Shown: positions 42,962 through 51,253 of the stretch, one piece after another
How positions within the stretch are numbered: the first letter of the stretch is position 1
Layout of the letters: each line of letters begins with the position of its first letter
Source of the DNA: Gracilinema caldarium
Lineage (GTDB): Bacteria; Spirochaetota; Spirochaetia; Treponematales; Breznakiellaceae
Assembly (NCBI RefSeq): GCF_029265695.1
Contig: NZ_JAJUHW010000017.1
Location: 1-54,679, forward strand
Direction: 5' to 3'
DNA length: 54,679 bases
The notes under the pieces: model-generated
What the model was told of the DNA's origin: nothing
Databases searched by the model: none
The model's input: only the letters and a program-made list of their open reading frames with translations
Program-made: the position numbers and the translations under genes

Positions 42962-45033
42962 TGAACCAGGACCGGATTGCTACCTTAGAGCGTCTTATCC
43001 GCCGTTACCAGGCTTCTTATTATAACGGAGAAGCGGAGATCTCCGATGCCGAATTCGATGCCCTCTGGGATGAATTAAAAAGCCTTGCTCCTGATCATCC
43101 CCTCTTTGCCCAGGTAGGAAAGGATGCCGACGATGGTTTTCCCAAGGCATCCCATCTTATACCGATGGGGAGTCAGGAAAAGGCCGCTAATCCAGAGGAA
43201 TTCCGCGCTTGGGCTATGAAAACCGCTGCCTCTGCCTATGTAGTGCAATATAAGCTTGATGGTGCGAGTCTGGAGCTCCAATATGAAAAGGGAGAGCTTG
43301 CCCGGGCCGTAAGCAGGGGCGACGGGCTTGTAGGAGACGATATCACCCCTAATGCCCGTCGTATGAAAGGTGTGCTTATCAAACTGGATACCGATTTTAC
43401 TGGAGGGGTACGGGGAGAAGTACTCATGCCCCGTGCTGTATGGCAGACTAAATACAATGACAAGGCAAATTGCCGCAACGCAGCTAACGGGCTTATGCGG
43501 CGAAAGGATGGGGCTGGCTGCGAGGACCTGGAATTGGTCTGTTATGACGTTTCCGATCCAAATAACGACAGCATGTTTAGAGAAGAGCTTGAAAAAATTC
43601 GCTGGCTTGAGGCCCGCGGGTTTATGGTAACTCCTGCGCGGGTCTTTACTGATCCAGAGCAGATAATACAGTACCGAGAAACCGTAGCTGCCCAGCGGGA
43701 CTCGCTGCCCTATGATATCGATGGTCTTGTGGTCAAGGATATAAAAACCAATATGGATGACCTGAGACGGACCAGGCCTGAACGTCAGATAGCCTTTAAA
43801 TTTGACCTGGAAGAAGCTATTACCATATTAAGGGCTGTTGAATGGAGCGAGTCCGGTTCTACCTATACTCCTATTGGGATTGTGGATCCCGTTCGACTTG
43901 CGGGAACCACGGTCCAGCGGGCTAATCTGAACAACCCCGATATGATCCGCGCCCTGGGCCTTAAAATCGGCAGCCCCGTGCGGGTTGTAAAACGGGGAGA
44001 AATCATACCCAAAATAGAAGGACTTGCCCATAACATGCTGGACCAGGTAGATCCGGCAGCGATGCAGGAAATCGAACTTCCCCAGGTTTGCAGTACCTGC
44101 GGAACAAACCTCGTGGATGGAGGAACTCGGCTTTATTGTCCAAATGCCCAGTGCCCGAAAAGGATTCACCACCGGATAGAAAAATGGATTTCTGTTCTTG
44201 ATATACGGGAATTCGGCGACAAGCTGCTTCAGCGGCTGTACGAAGCGGGGCGGCTCAACCGCATTGCGGACCTTTATACGCTGACCGAAGAAGAATTATC
44301 TGCTTTGGACCGGATGGGAGAGCTTTCCGCAAAAAAGGTGATCCGCCATTTGCGAAGTCCAAAAACACTATCGTTATCTACTTTTGTCGCGGGCTTTGAT
44401 TTTGATGGAGTAGGGGAACTTATTATGGAACGGGTGACCGACGCGGGGTACAACACCTTAGAAAAGCTCCGTAGGGCCACGGTAGAAGAACTGGCCAACA
44501 TTTACGGCCTGGGAGAAATTACCGCCCGTACTATTGAGGAAGGCCTTGCTGAAACCAAGACTGATATGGATGCCGTATTGGCCACCGGTATCATCAGCAT
44601 CGCCGAACCGCCAAAAGAAGAAGCCCTCCTACTGCGGGGTTATTCCTTCTGCTTTACCGGAGAACTGCGGAGCATGAAACGGTCAGAGGCGGAAGAACGG
44701 GTAAAAGCCCTGGGAGGACAAGCTAAAAGTTCTGTGGTGAAGGACCTTTCTTACCTTATCACCAATGACCCCGCTTCCGGCTCCAGCAAAAACCAAAAGG
44801 CCAGGGAGCTCGGGATCCCGGTTATCAGCGAAGAGCAATTTCTAGAGGTCCTTGAAAAACCAGAAAAAGCTCAGTGCTTGGGAAAGCCCCACGACAATGG
44901 GCCTCTAGGACTTCAATCGGAGAACAAAGAGGGAGACAAACCTTTGCCAAGGGACACTCGGGAACATTCATGGAAAAAGAGCCCTCCGGAACAGACTGCG
45001 GGGATGCGCCAGGGGGATTTATTTGAAAACTAA
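42961..45033 (+). CDS. ligA: NAD-dependent DNA ligase LigA
   Basis: A 690-residue ligase sealing nicks with NAD+. The NMN-binding domain Ia is present (QASYYNGEAEISDAEFD), the adenylated lysine is Lys98 (KLDG, 98-101), then comes an OB fold, a Cys4 Zn finger (about 377-400, CSTCG and CPNAQCPKR), helix-hairpin-helix motifs and a BRCT domain (about 555-635). The active-site flank is KLDGASLEL instead of the common KIDGLA, an odd variant. About 50 Lys/Gln/Glu-rich residues follow BRCT, beyond the usual length. Confidence 0.95.
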   Translation: MNQDRIATLERLIRRYQASYYNGEAEISDAEFDALWDELKSLAPDHPLFAQVGKDADDGFPKASHLIPMGSQEKAANPEEFRAWAMKTAASAYVVQYKLDGASLELQYEKGELARAVSRGDGLVGDDITPNARRMKGVLIKLDTDFTGGVRGEVLMPRAVWQTKYNDKANCRNAANGLMRRKDGAGCEDLELVCYDVSDPNNDSMFREELEKIRWLEARGFMVTPARVFTDPEQIIQYRETVAAQRDSLPYDIDGLVVKDIKTNMDDLRRTRPERQIAFKFDLEEAITILRAVEWSESGSTYTPIGIVDPVRLAGTTVQRANLNNPDMIRALGLKIGSPVRVVKRGEIIPKIEGLAHNMLDQVDPAAMQEIELPQVCSTCGTNLVDGGTRLYCPNAQCPKRIHHRIEKWISVLDIREFGDKLLQRLYEAGRLNRIADLYTLTEEELSALDRMGELSAKKVIRHLRSPKTLSLSTFVAGFDFDGVGELIMERVTDAGYNTLEKLRRATVEELANIYGLGEITARTIEEGLAETKTDMDAVLATGIISIAEPPKEEALLLRGYSFCFTGELRSMKRSEAEERVKALGGQAKSSVVKDLSYLITNDPASGSSKNQKARELGIPVISEEQFLEVLEKPEKAQCLGKPHDNGPLGLQSENKEGDKPLPRDTREHSWKKSPPEQTAGMRQGDLFEN

Positions 45034-45709
45034 AAGTAAAGCTGAAGAAGAAAAAAGGGGCAGGGGGCGTTTCAGAGGTTTTTTAAGGACCCTGATAGCC
45101 CTGTTTATCATAGGCCTCATTGTAATAGCCATTGGGGCAGGTTGCTTCCTCCAGCAGCAGCAAAAAATAATTCGCTCCTTGGAAGCCTCTATCGAAGCTC
45201 TTAAAATGACGACCATACCCCTGCGTTTTGTGGTCCTATCCCGCAGTGATACGGAGATCTCCGCCCGCTTTAAGTTTTATAATGCCGACAGCCGGGAAAT
45301 TGCATCCTTTGAAAGATCCTGGAAAGGCAGCGAACTCTATATCGATTCACTGGTGGTTCCACTTAAAACAGGAGCCTTAGTTTTCCCAGTGCGGGTTTTT
45401 ACCGATGCGGTTGCGCCCCGGGGCGGTACCATGCTCTTAAATTACTATGATTTTGATGGCATGCCGGGGATTTATGATTCAGCTTCTCAGGATGGACAAA
45501 AACGGCTCATGCTCAAGGAACTTTTTACCAAGCTTAAAGCTTCAGAGGGCCTCTATGGCACCAATAATACTGGAAATCCCGGAAGCCGTCTTTTAAATTA
45601 TTTTGGTAATGCAGTTCATGATATTAAACAGCTTCGGCAATTCGAAATCGGCACAGTCTATTCCCTTGTCATACATTCCGACGGTGGAATCGAAATTATG
45701 AGCGAATGA
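45023..45709 (+). CDS. Single-span membrane protein, paralog of the next gene
   Basis: A 228-residue protein: a basic cytoplasmic start, one transmembrane helix (about 25-45), a short coiled coil, then an exported alpha/beta domain. The start is TTG 45023, 6 bases after AGGGGG, overlapping ligA by 11 bases. Its domain matches the neighbour: ELYIDSLVV and VRVFTDAVAP here against DIYIDAIVL and YRVFSDVVPQ there, then DGMPGIYD against KGIPYMFH. Function unknown; coupling with ligA is probably incidental to operon packing. Confidence 0.72.
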   Translation: MKTKSKAEEEKRGRGRFRGFLRTLIALFIIGLIVIAIGAGCFLQQQQKIIRSLEASIEALKMTTIPLRFVVLSRSDTEISARFKFYNADSREIASFERSWKGSELYIDSLVVPLKTGALVFPVRVFTDAVAPRGGTMLLNYYDFDGMPGIYDSASQDGQKRLMLKELFTKLKASEGLYGTNNTGNPGSRLLNYFGNAVHDIKQLRQFEIGTVYSLVIHSDGGIEIMSE

Positions 45710-45718
45710 GGTAGGGCT

Positions 45719-46612
45719 ATGGCACTCGAAATTGTTAAGAAAGTATCTTCCGCAATTTTATTTCTTACGACGAATCCAATTGGCTATATTATTGACGGCA
45801 GCCTGTTAATCCTGTTTGTTATCTTTACGCTTGCTCGCTCACTGCGCCGGGAACGGCTGCTTGCCATGGCGGCGGGGACCCAATTGAGCGGGGCTCAAAA
45901 GTTTTTTGTCTGCCTTGATGAACTTGGCAGTCTCTTCGCTGCTCTTGCGGCGAACCTGCCGGTGCTGCTCGTCGTGGCGGTGCTTTCAGTTTCTGTAGTA
46001 GCCATTGGTGAAACGGTGAAAAAAGTTGAATCATCCCTCGAAGCAGCGAGCCGCATAAAGGAATTGCAGACCGTACTCAGAAATCTTGAGCGGAGTCTCA
46101 AGGTCGCAGAAATTCGAGTCCTTTCGACTCAAAACGACCGGACCACCTTTGAAATAACGTTTTTTGACCCCGCGAATCAGCAAAGTATTGCGGAGACAAA
46201 AACAATAAGCATTGACGGACGGGATATTTATATTGATGCCATAGTCCTCAATTTTGATTATTCGGAAATTGCTTCTGGCCGCCGGGTCAATATTGCCATA
46301 CCCTACCGGGTGTTTAGCGACGTGGTTCCTCAGATCAACGGCATTAGTCTCGGCGGCGTGGACAGCAAAGGGATTCCCTATATGTTTCACCGTGCCGATG
46401 ATGATATCTATGGTATCGCGCCAGAGGTATACCGGGAAAGGCTTGCGGAACTGATAAAAATAAGCAGCAATGAGTCCAGCGCACGGTCTGCGGGGATTGT
46501 GCGATCCCTGTATGGCAGCGCGCTGCACCGACGCTTTTCTGCCGGCGACCGCTTTGAACTGAGAGTTGAGCAGACTGGAGGGCTAACCCTCCGGGAACGG
46601 TTCCCTTTCTAA
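45719..46612 (+). CDS. Membrane protein, paralog of the previous gene
   Basis: A 297-residue protein with two hydrophobic segments (about 20-38 and 70-98, the first part of a longer N-terminal region absent from its paralog), a coiled coil near 100-130, then the same exported domain as the gene before. The pair arose by tandem duplication, with the N-terminal parts changed. GAGGTAGG lies before the ATG. It ends 3 bases before hrpB. No named family is recognised. Confidence 0.72.
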   Translation: MALEIVKKVSSAILFLTTNPIGYIIDGSLLILFVIFTLARSLRRERLLAMAAGTQLSGAQKFFVCLDELGSLFAALAANLPVLLVVAVLSVSVVAIGETVKKVESSLEAASRIKELQTVLRNLERSLKVAEIRVLSTQNDRTTFEITFFDPANQQSIAETKTISIDGRDIYIDAIVLNFDYSEIASGRRVNIAIPYRVFSDVVPQINGISLGGVDSKGIPYMFHRADDDIYGIAPEVYRERLAELIKISSNESSARSAGIVRSLYGSALHRRFSAGDRFELRVEQTGGLTLRERFPF

Positions 46613-46615
46613 ATA

Positions 46616-49252
46616 ATGAATCTTAACCGAAATCTCACCAAAACGGAGCTGCCCCTCCTTCCGTGGCTGCCCGAGATTGTCAATATACTACGACAACAGG
46701 GCCGGCTTATCCTCCAAGCCGAGCCCGGAAGCGGTAAATCAACCCTGGTTCCGCTTGCCCTTTTGGATCTCCCTGGTTCAATTGTTATGCTGGAGCCCCG
46801 CCGAATTGCGGCCATCGGTATTGCTTCGCGAATGGCTGAACTTTTAGAAGAACCCCTGGGAAAAACCGTGGGGTATTCGGTCCGCGGAGATCGATGTATA
46901 TCTCGGGAGAGCAGGATAGAAGTCCTCACTGAAGGGCTTTTAGCACGCCGTATACAGACAAATCCCGAACTACCCGAGGTCTCTACGATTATTTTTGATG
47001 AATTTCACGAACGGTCCCTGTTCACGGACCTTTCTTTTGCCCTGGTGCTGGATCTCTGCCGTATTAGGCCGGATCTAAAAATTCTCCTTATGTCTGCTAC
47101 CATGGATTGCGATGCAATCGCTGAACACTTAAATAAAATCGAAAATCGGCAGGGTGCAGACAAGGTACAGGTCCTGAACTGTCCGGGTAAAACTTATCCG
47201 GTAGAAACCGAGTACCGGCCGCCGCGGACCGGAGAATCTATCATAGATTGCTGCGGCAGAACTATCAGGTCCCTCTTAGAAGAGTCCCGCAGGGCTGTGC
47301 CACAAGGAACCCTTTCATCTACACATCAATATTCTTCTGGGGCTGAGTCATACGGAGCATCTGGCTATGCCATTCTTGCCTTTTTACCGGGCAGAAGGGA
47401 GATAGCGGCTGTTTATGCACTCCTTGCGGACCTGGGTCCCCATACGGAAGTTCTGCCCCTCCATGGAAGTCTTCCCTTAAGCGAGCAGCGCCGTGTTCTA
47501 GGGGGCGCAGAACCCGGCACAAACAGGGTAATCCTTGCCACCAATATCGCCGAAACAAGCCTTACCGTCCCGGATGTTTCGATAGTGGTTGATACAGGCC
47601 TCGTCCGGCTCCAGCGCTACCACCTGCGGACCGGTATGGACCGGCTGAGTCTGGAAGCCGCCAGTATTCAGTCCGCAGACCAGCGGCGGGGCCGGGCGGG
47701 GCGGATTGGTCCCGGGCGCTGCATCCGGCTCTGGGCGCCCCAGGAAACTCGTCCTGCCGCAACGGAACCGGAAATCCTGCGACTCGACCTGGCATCCCTG
47801 GTACTCGAATCTGCCCTGTGGGGCGCTTTGGATCGGGAAGCCCTGCCCTGGCTCGAAGCGCCGCCCCGCCCGGCCTGGGAATCCGGCAAAAACCTTCTTA
47901 CGGCTATGGGCTCCCTTGACCAGGAGGGCCGCCCCACTGAAACCGGCCGTCAGCTTGCACATCTTGCCCTCCACCCGCGGCTCGGTATGCTTGCACTGGC
48001 AGGGCGTGAAAAAGGCGACCCGGTTCTGGGTGCCCTGCTTGCAGCCCTCCTTTCTGAACGGGACCCATCGGGCTTTGAAAACGAAGCGGACATCAGGCTC
48101 AGGCTCGAAGCATTTACAAGCCCCATCATCCCCAGCAGATATAGGGCCGCTGTTGATCTGGCCCTCGATATCCTTAGCCGGCTCGATGCGGCGAACCAGG
48201 TTAGCGGGGGCAGCAAAAACAAAGATCTCAGGCTTTCGCCCCAGTCCATTGAACTAGCTGGGACACTTCTAGCCCGTGCATTCCCTGACCGGATTTGCCG
48301 CCGCCAGGAAAGCGGTAATTACCGTTTTACCTCAGGCAGGGAAGCCATGGTAAAGGGGAGCCTCGCACAGGAAGAATGGCTTGTTGCTCCCGATGCGGAT
48401 GCGGGGGAACGAAGCGGTTATATCTATCTTGCATCTCCGATTTCTAAATTGCAGGCGCTGCACATCCTGGAACCGCAAACCGAATCTACCACTTCCATTA
48501 TATGGAATGGCCTCGTGCCGCGGACCGTGGTAAGCGAGCGGGCAGGCAGGCTTGTTTTACAGGAAACACAGAGGCGGAGCGATCGCACTGAAGTTTCATC
48601 AGCCCTGACTGAACTTCTTAAAAATAAGGGTCTAGAAATACTCCCCTGGGATGAAAATGCGGAAGCCAATACGGGGAGCCATCGATCCCAGCAGAAGTCA
48701 ACGGCCCGGCAGCTTTTAAACCGTATCCGCTTTCAGGAGAAGCGCCTATCAGAGACTTCTCATGATGCACCTTCGCTGTGGTCCGACGAAGCCCTCATTG
48801 CCGAAGCTGAAAGGTGGATTGGCCCCTTTGTTTGGAACGGAAAAGACAGCGGAGAGGGGCCCATCTTAAGCGGTGAAACACTCCTCATGGCCTTAAAAAA
48901 CCATTATGGCTGGGAAGAGCTTTCCGCGCTCGATAAGGAAGTCCCCGCCTTTTTTGTAAGCCCCGCAGGCACAAGCCGTCCAATCGACTATACGTCAGGA
49001 GAACCGGTGGTTTCAATCAGAATACAGGAGGTCTACGGCCTCGTCACATCCCCCCTCATTTTGGGCTTACCCCTTACCTTTGAATTACTCTCCCCCGCGG
49101 GCCGGCCAATCCAGATTACCCGTGACCTGGGCCGATTCTGGACCGGCTCCTATAAGGATGTACGAAAGGAAATGCGGGGCCGGTATCCTAAACACGACTG
49201 GCCCGAGGATCCCCTGAATGCCCAGCCTCATGCAAGGGTAGCCAAATCGTAG
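46616..49252 (+). CDS. hrpB: ATP-dependent helicase HrpB
   Basis: An 878-residue DExH-box helicase of the HrpA/HrpB type. Walker A EPGSGKST (36-43), motif II DEFH (near 128), motif III SATMD, motif V TNIAETSLTVPDV and motif VI QRRGRAGR are present, and the C-terminal HrpB domain (about 700-870) with the LPLTFELLSPAGRPIQITRDL segment is intact. RNA helicase activity is assumed; a defined role is lacking even in E. coli. No clear Shine-Dalgarno. Its 3' end overlaps the converging metA gene by 25 bases. Confidence 0.94.
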   Translation: MNLNRNLTKTELPLLPWLPEIVNILRQQGRLILQAEPGSGKSTLVPLALLDLPGSIVMLEPRRIAAIGIASRMAELLEEPLGKTVGYSVRGDRCISRESRIEVLTEGLLARRIQTNPELPEVSTIIFDEFHERSLFTDLSFALVLDLCRIRPDLKILLMSATMDCDAIAEHLNKIENRQGADKVQVLNCPGKTYPVETEYRPPRTGESIIDCCGRTIRSLLEESRRAVPQGTLSSTHQYSSGAESYGASGYAILAFLPGRREIAAVYALLADLGPHTEVLPLHGSLPLSEQRRVLGGAEPGTNRVILATNIAETSLTVPDVSIVVDTGLVRLQRYHLRTGMDRLSLEAASIQSADQRRGRAGRIGPGRCIRLWAPQETRPAATEPEILRLDLASLVLESALWGALDREALPWLEAPPRPAWESGKNLLTAMGSLDQEGRPTETGRQLAHLALHPRLGMLALAGREKGDPVLGALLAALLSERDPSGFENEADIRLRLEAFTSPIIPSRYRAAVDLALDILSRLDAANQVSGGSKNKDLRLSPQSIELAGTLLARAFPDRICRRQESGNYRFTSGREAMVKGSLAQEEWLVAPDADAGERSGYIYLASPISKLQALHILEPQTESTTSIIWNGLVPRTVVSERAGRLVLQETQRRSDRTEVSSALTELLKNKGLEILPWDENAEANTGSHRSQQKSTARQLLNRIRFQEKRLSETSHDAPSLWSDEALIAEAERWIGPFVWNGKDSGEGPILSGETLLMALKNHYGWEELSALDKEVPAFFVSPAGTSRPIDYTSGEPVVSIRIQEVYGLVTSPLILGLPLTFELLSPAGRPIQITRDLGRFWTGSYKDVRKEMRGRYPKHDWPEDPLNAQPHARVAKS

Positions 49253-50142
49253 GGTGTTTCCTGGTAAACATAATTAATCCAGTTAGAAAAGAAAAGGTGC
49301 GCATGGGCCCGCCAGCGGACCACCGGAGCTTTTTCCGGATTGTCCTCCGGGTAATAGTTGCGGGGCACCTGTATGGGGAGCCCCTTTGCCATATCCCGGC
49401 GGTATTCCCGGTCAAGGGTCATGGCATCGTATTCCAGGTGGCCCGTAACATAAATTTCCCGACCTTCCCGGGCGGTGGCAATAAAAATACCCGCCTCTTC
49501 GCTTTCCGATTCCACCGTAAGCTCAGGATGCTTGCGGATCTCATCCTGTATGCTTTCAGTGTGTCGGGACTGGGGCGCAAGAAATTCGTCATCAAAGCCG
49601 CGGAACAGGATATTGCGCTTCTCGTGTACCGCATGGGGAAAGATGCCAAATAATTTTTGCGGCAGCTGCCGTTTTCCGATGCCGTAGCGGCGGTACAGCC
49701 CCGCCTGGGCGCCCCAGCAAATATGCAGGGTTGACCAGACATGGTCCCGGCTGTAGTCAATGACTGACACAAGCTCATCCCAATAGTCTACGGCCTCAAA
49801 AGGCAGGGTCTCCACAGGGGCACCGGTGATAATAAGCCCGTCGTATCGGTTATGCATGACATCAGAAAAGGTAACGTAGAATTTTTCAAGGTGCCCCGGC
49901 GGCGCATTGCGGGATTCGTGGCTTCCCATACGGAGCAGGGTTACATCAACCTGGATAGGCGTGTTTCCTAAAAGCCGCAAAAGCTGAATTTCCGTATCGA
50001 TCGTGGTAGGCATCAGGTTCACGATGGCAATCTGAAGGGGCCGGATATCCTGGTGCTCCGCCCTCGTTTCGGTCATAACAAAGACATTTTCCTGCTTCAG
50101 TGCATCGTAGGCCGGTAAATCCGATGGAATTTTAATGGGCAT
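49228..50142 (-). CDS. metA: Homoserine O-acetyltransferase (MetA family, acetyl-CoA type)
   Basis: A 304-residue enzyme activating homoserine for methionine synthesis. The catalytic Cys142 (HICWGAQAG), His235 and Glu237 (TGHLEYD) form the MetA triad. Position 111 is Glu (GAPVETLPF); Glu at this site marks acetyl-CoA users such as Bacillus cereus MetA, whereas E. coli with Gly uses succinyl-CoA. I start at ATG 50142 behind AGGAG, where the family's MPIKIP opening lies; upstream in-frame codons add non-homologous sequence. A 17-base inverted repeat (50164-50180) sits just upstream. Confidence 0.93.
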   Translation of the reverse strand: MPIKIPSDLPAYDALKQENVFVMTETRAEHQDIRPLQIAIVNLMPTTIDTEIQLLRLLGNTPIQVDVTLLRMGSHESRNAPPGHLEKFYVTFSDVMHNRYDGLIITGAPVETLPFEAVDYWDELVSVIDYSRDHVWSTLHICWGAQAGLYRRYGIGKRQLPQKLFGIFPHAVHEKRNILFRGFDDEFLAPQSRHTESIQDEIRKHPELTVESESEEAGIFIATAREGREIYVTGHLEYDAMTLDREYRRDMAKGLPIQVPRNYYPEDNPEKAPVVRWRAHAHLFFSNWINYVYQETPYDLATLA

Positions 50143-50163
50143 CCTTAACTCCTGATTAAAATA

Positions 50164-50180
50164 GTCATATATAAGATGAC
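50164..50180. promoter_or_regulatory. Inverted repeat upstream of metA (possible operator)
   Basis: GTCAT (50164-50168) and ATGAC (50176-50180) flank a 7-base AT-rich centre, between the EamA-gene terminator and the metA Shine-Dalgarno site. It is in a position where a repressor of methionine genes could act. No SAM riboswitch fits in the 39 bases available. Confidence 0.3.
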
Positions 50181-50212
50181 AAAAAAAGCGGCAAAGCGCA
50201 AGGGCTGCCGCT
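50181..50212 (-). terminator. Terminator after the EamA transporter gene
   Basis: On the minus strand AGCGGCA (50206-50212) pairs with TGCCGCT (50187-50193), loop of 12, then a run of seven T (50181-50187). It ends the transporter transcript 7 bases after its stop and implies a separate promoter for metA. Confidence 0.8.
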
Positions 50213-50218
50213 CTATAA

Positions 50219-51133
50219 TTAAGTTCTTTTATTGCTCCATATTGATGAAAAGATGACCGCCCCAAGTATTACCGCTCCGCCAGCTACGGTAGCCGGTCCC
50301 GGCCGTTCTCCGGTGACAAGAAAAACCCAGACCGGATTCATTACCGGTTCTACAACGGCGGTTAACATAGACTGGACCGCCGTTACTCGCCGTATGCCGT
50401 AGGCAAAAAGCAATGATGCAAGTCCTATCTGGAATACGCCGAGCCCCAGGATGGAGGAAATCGCAAGGGGGGTCAGCTGGGGTGGGTGCAGCAAAAAAAA
50501 GGGGAGACAAAAGAGGGCTGTTCCCAGGTGGGCAATAAGAATCGTGTCTTCGGGCCTGCCATCCTTTTCAAGGCGCATAAAAACCGAATAAAGGGCAAAG
50601 GTAATGCCTGAAAGGACTGCTATGCTATTACCGAGGATAGCATTAGGGCTTTCTCCTCCGCCTCCCCGCCCAAAGCTCGCAAAAAGACTATCCTTAAAAA
50701 AGATAACGAGTCCTATAGCCACGGCAGCGAGTGCAACCCAGTGTTCAAAGCGGGGTTTCTCTTTAACTAAAACCCAGCCCAACAGGGCTGCCCAAACCGG
50801 CGCTATGTATTGCAGGAGAATTACATTGGCAGAACTGGTCAGCTTGTTTGCGAGGACAAAAAGAATCATCGTAGCCCCATAAGAGAGGGCTCCAAAGATT
50901 TTGTATCGTTTTCTGCTTTTCCCCACAAATTTTGGTTTTTCTATAATTCTTACGGCAAGGATAAAGAAGAAGGCAATCAGGCTGCGGCTGCCTGAAATAA
51001 CGAGGGGATTCCAGGGTATCAGTTTGATTAAAAGCCCGCTGGTGCTCCACAGGAGGGCACACACAAAAATAGCCGCCAGGCCCTTTGCCTGTTCGGGCCT
51101 GCCGGACATACCGCCGATGTTATATTTATTCAT
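50219..51133 (-). CDS. EamA/DMT family transporter
   Basis: A 304-residue integral membrane protein with about ten helices in two EamA repeats, each of about 140 residues (first at 17-150, second at 160-295), as in RhaT/YdcZ-type drug/metabolite exporters. Substrate unknown; some relatives export amino acids. I start at ATG 51133, with its -10 box 10 bases upstream and no Shine-Dalgarno; an alternative is ATG 51109. A terminator follows, so it is not in a simple operon with metA. The membrane segments are normal in number. Confidence 0.9.
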   Translation of the reverse strand: MNKYNIGGMSGRPEQAKGLAAIFVCALLWSTSGLLIKLIPWNPLVISGSRSLIAFFFILAVRIIEKPKFVGKSRKRYKIFGALSYGATMILFVLANKLTSSANVILLQYIAPVWAALLGWVLVKEKPRFEHWVALAAVAIGLVIFFKDSLFASFGRGGGGESPNAILGNSIAVLSGITFALYSVFMRLEKDGRPEDTILIAHLGTALFCLPFFLLHPPQLTPLAISSILGLGVFQIGLASLLFAYGIRRVTAVQSMLTAVVEPVMNPVWVFLVTGERPGPATVAGGAVILGAVIFSSIWSNKRT

Positions 51134-51143
51134 AAGTGACGCT

Positions 51144-51172
51144 ATAATAAACACTTAGCAAAACTATTGCAA
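51144..51172 (-). promoter_or_regulatory. Promoter of the EamA transporter gene
   Basis: On the minus strand TTGCAA (51167-51172), a 17-base spacer and TATTAT (51144-51149), then 10 bases to ATG 51133. A start a few bases before the ATG would leave almost no leader. Confidence 0.6.
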
Positions 51173-51206
51173 GTCCAGAAAAAGACTCACCCTGTTCATG
51201 ATCCCT

Positions 51207-51233
51207 TAAGGTACAGTTCCCTGCTGCCGATAT
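51207..51233 (+). promoter_or_regulatory. Sigma-28 (FliA)-type promoter for the flgF operon
   Basis: TAAGGTAC (51207-51214), an 11-base spacer and GCCGATAT (51226-51233), against the enteric consensus TAAAGTTT-N11-GCCGATAA. The spacer length is exact and the -10 octamer differs only in its last base. The predicted start is near 51240, at the Shine-Dalgarno GGGAGG (51240-51245) of flgF. Confidence 0.75.
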
Positions 51234-51253
51234 TAAATAGGGAGGCAACGAAC

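Noticed and set aside
46031-46528. A 165-codon minus-strand frame in the membrane-protein gene
   Set aside because: It has no Shine-Dalgarno or domain and sits opposite a gene with clear paralogy to its neighbour.
50143-50180. SAM or T-box riboswitch before metA
   Set aside because: Only 38 bases lie between the terminator and the start codon, too few for any such riboswitch.
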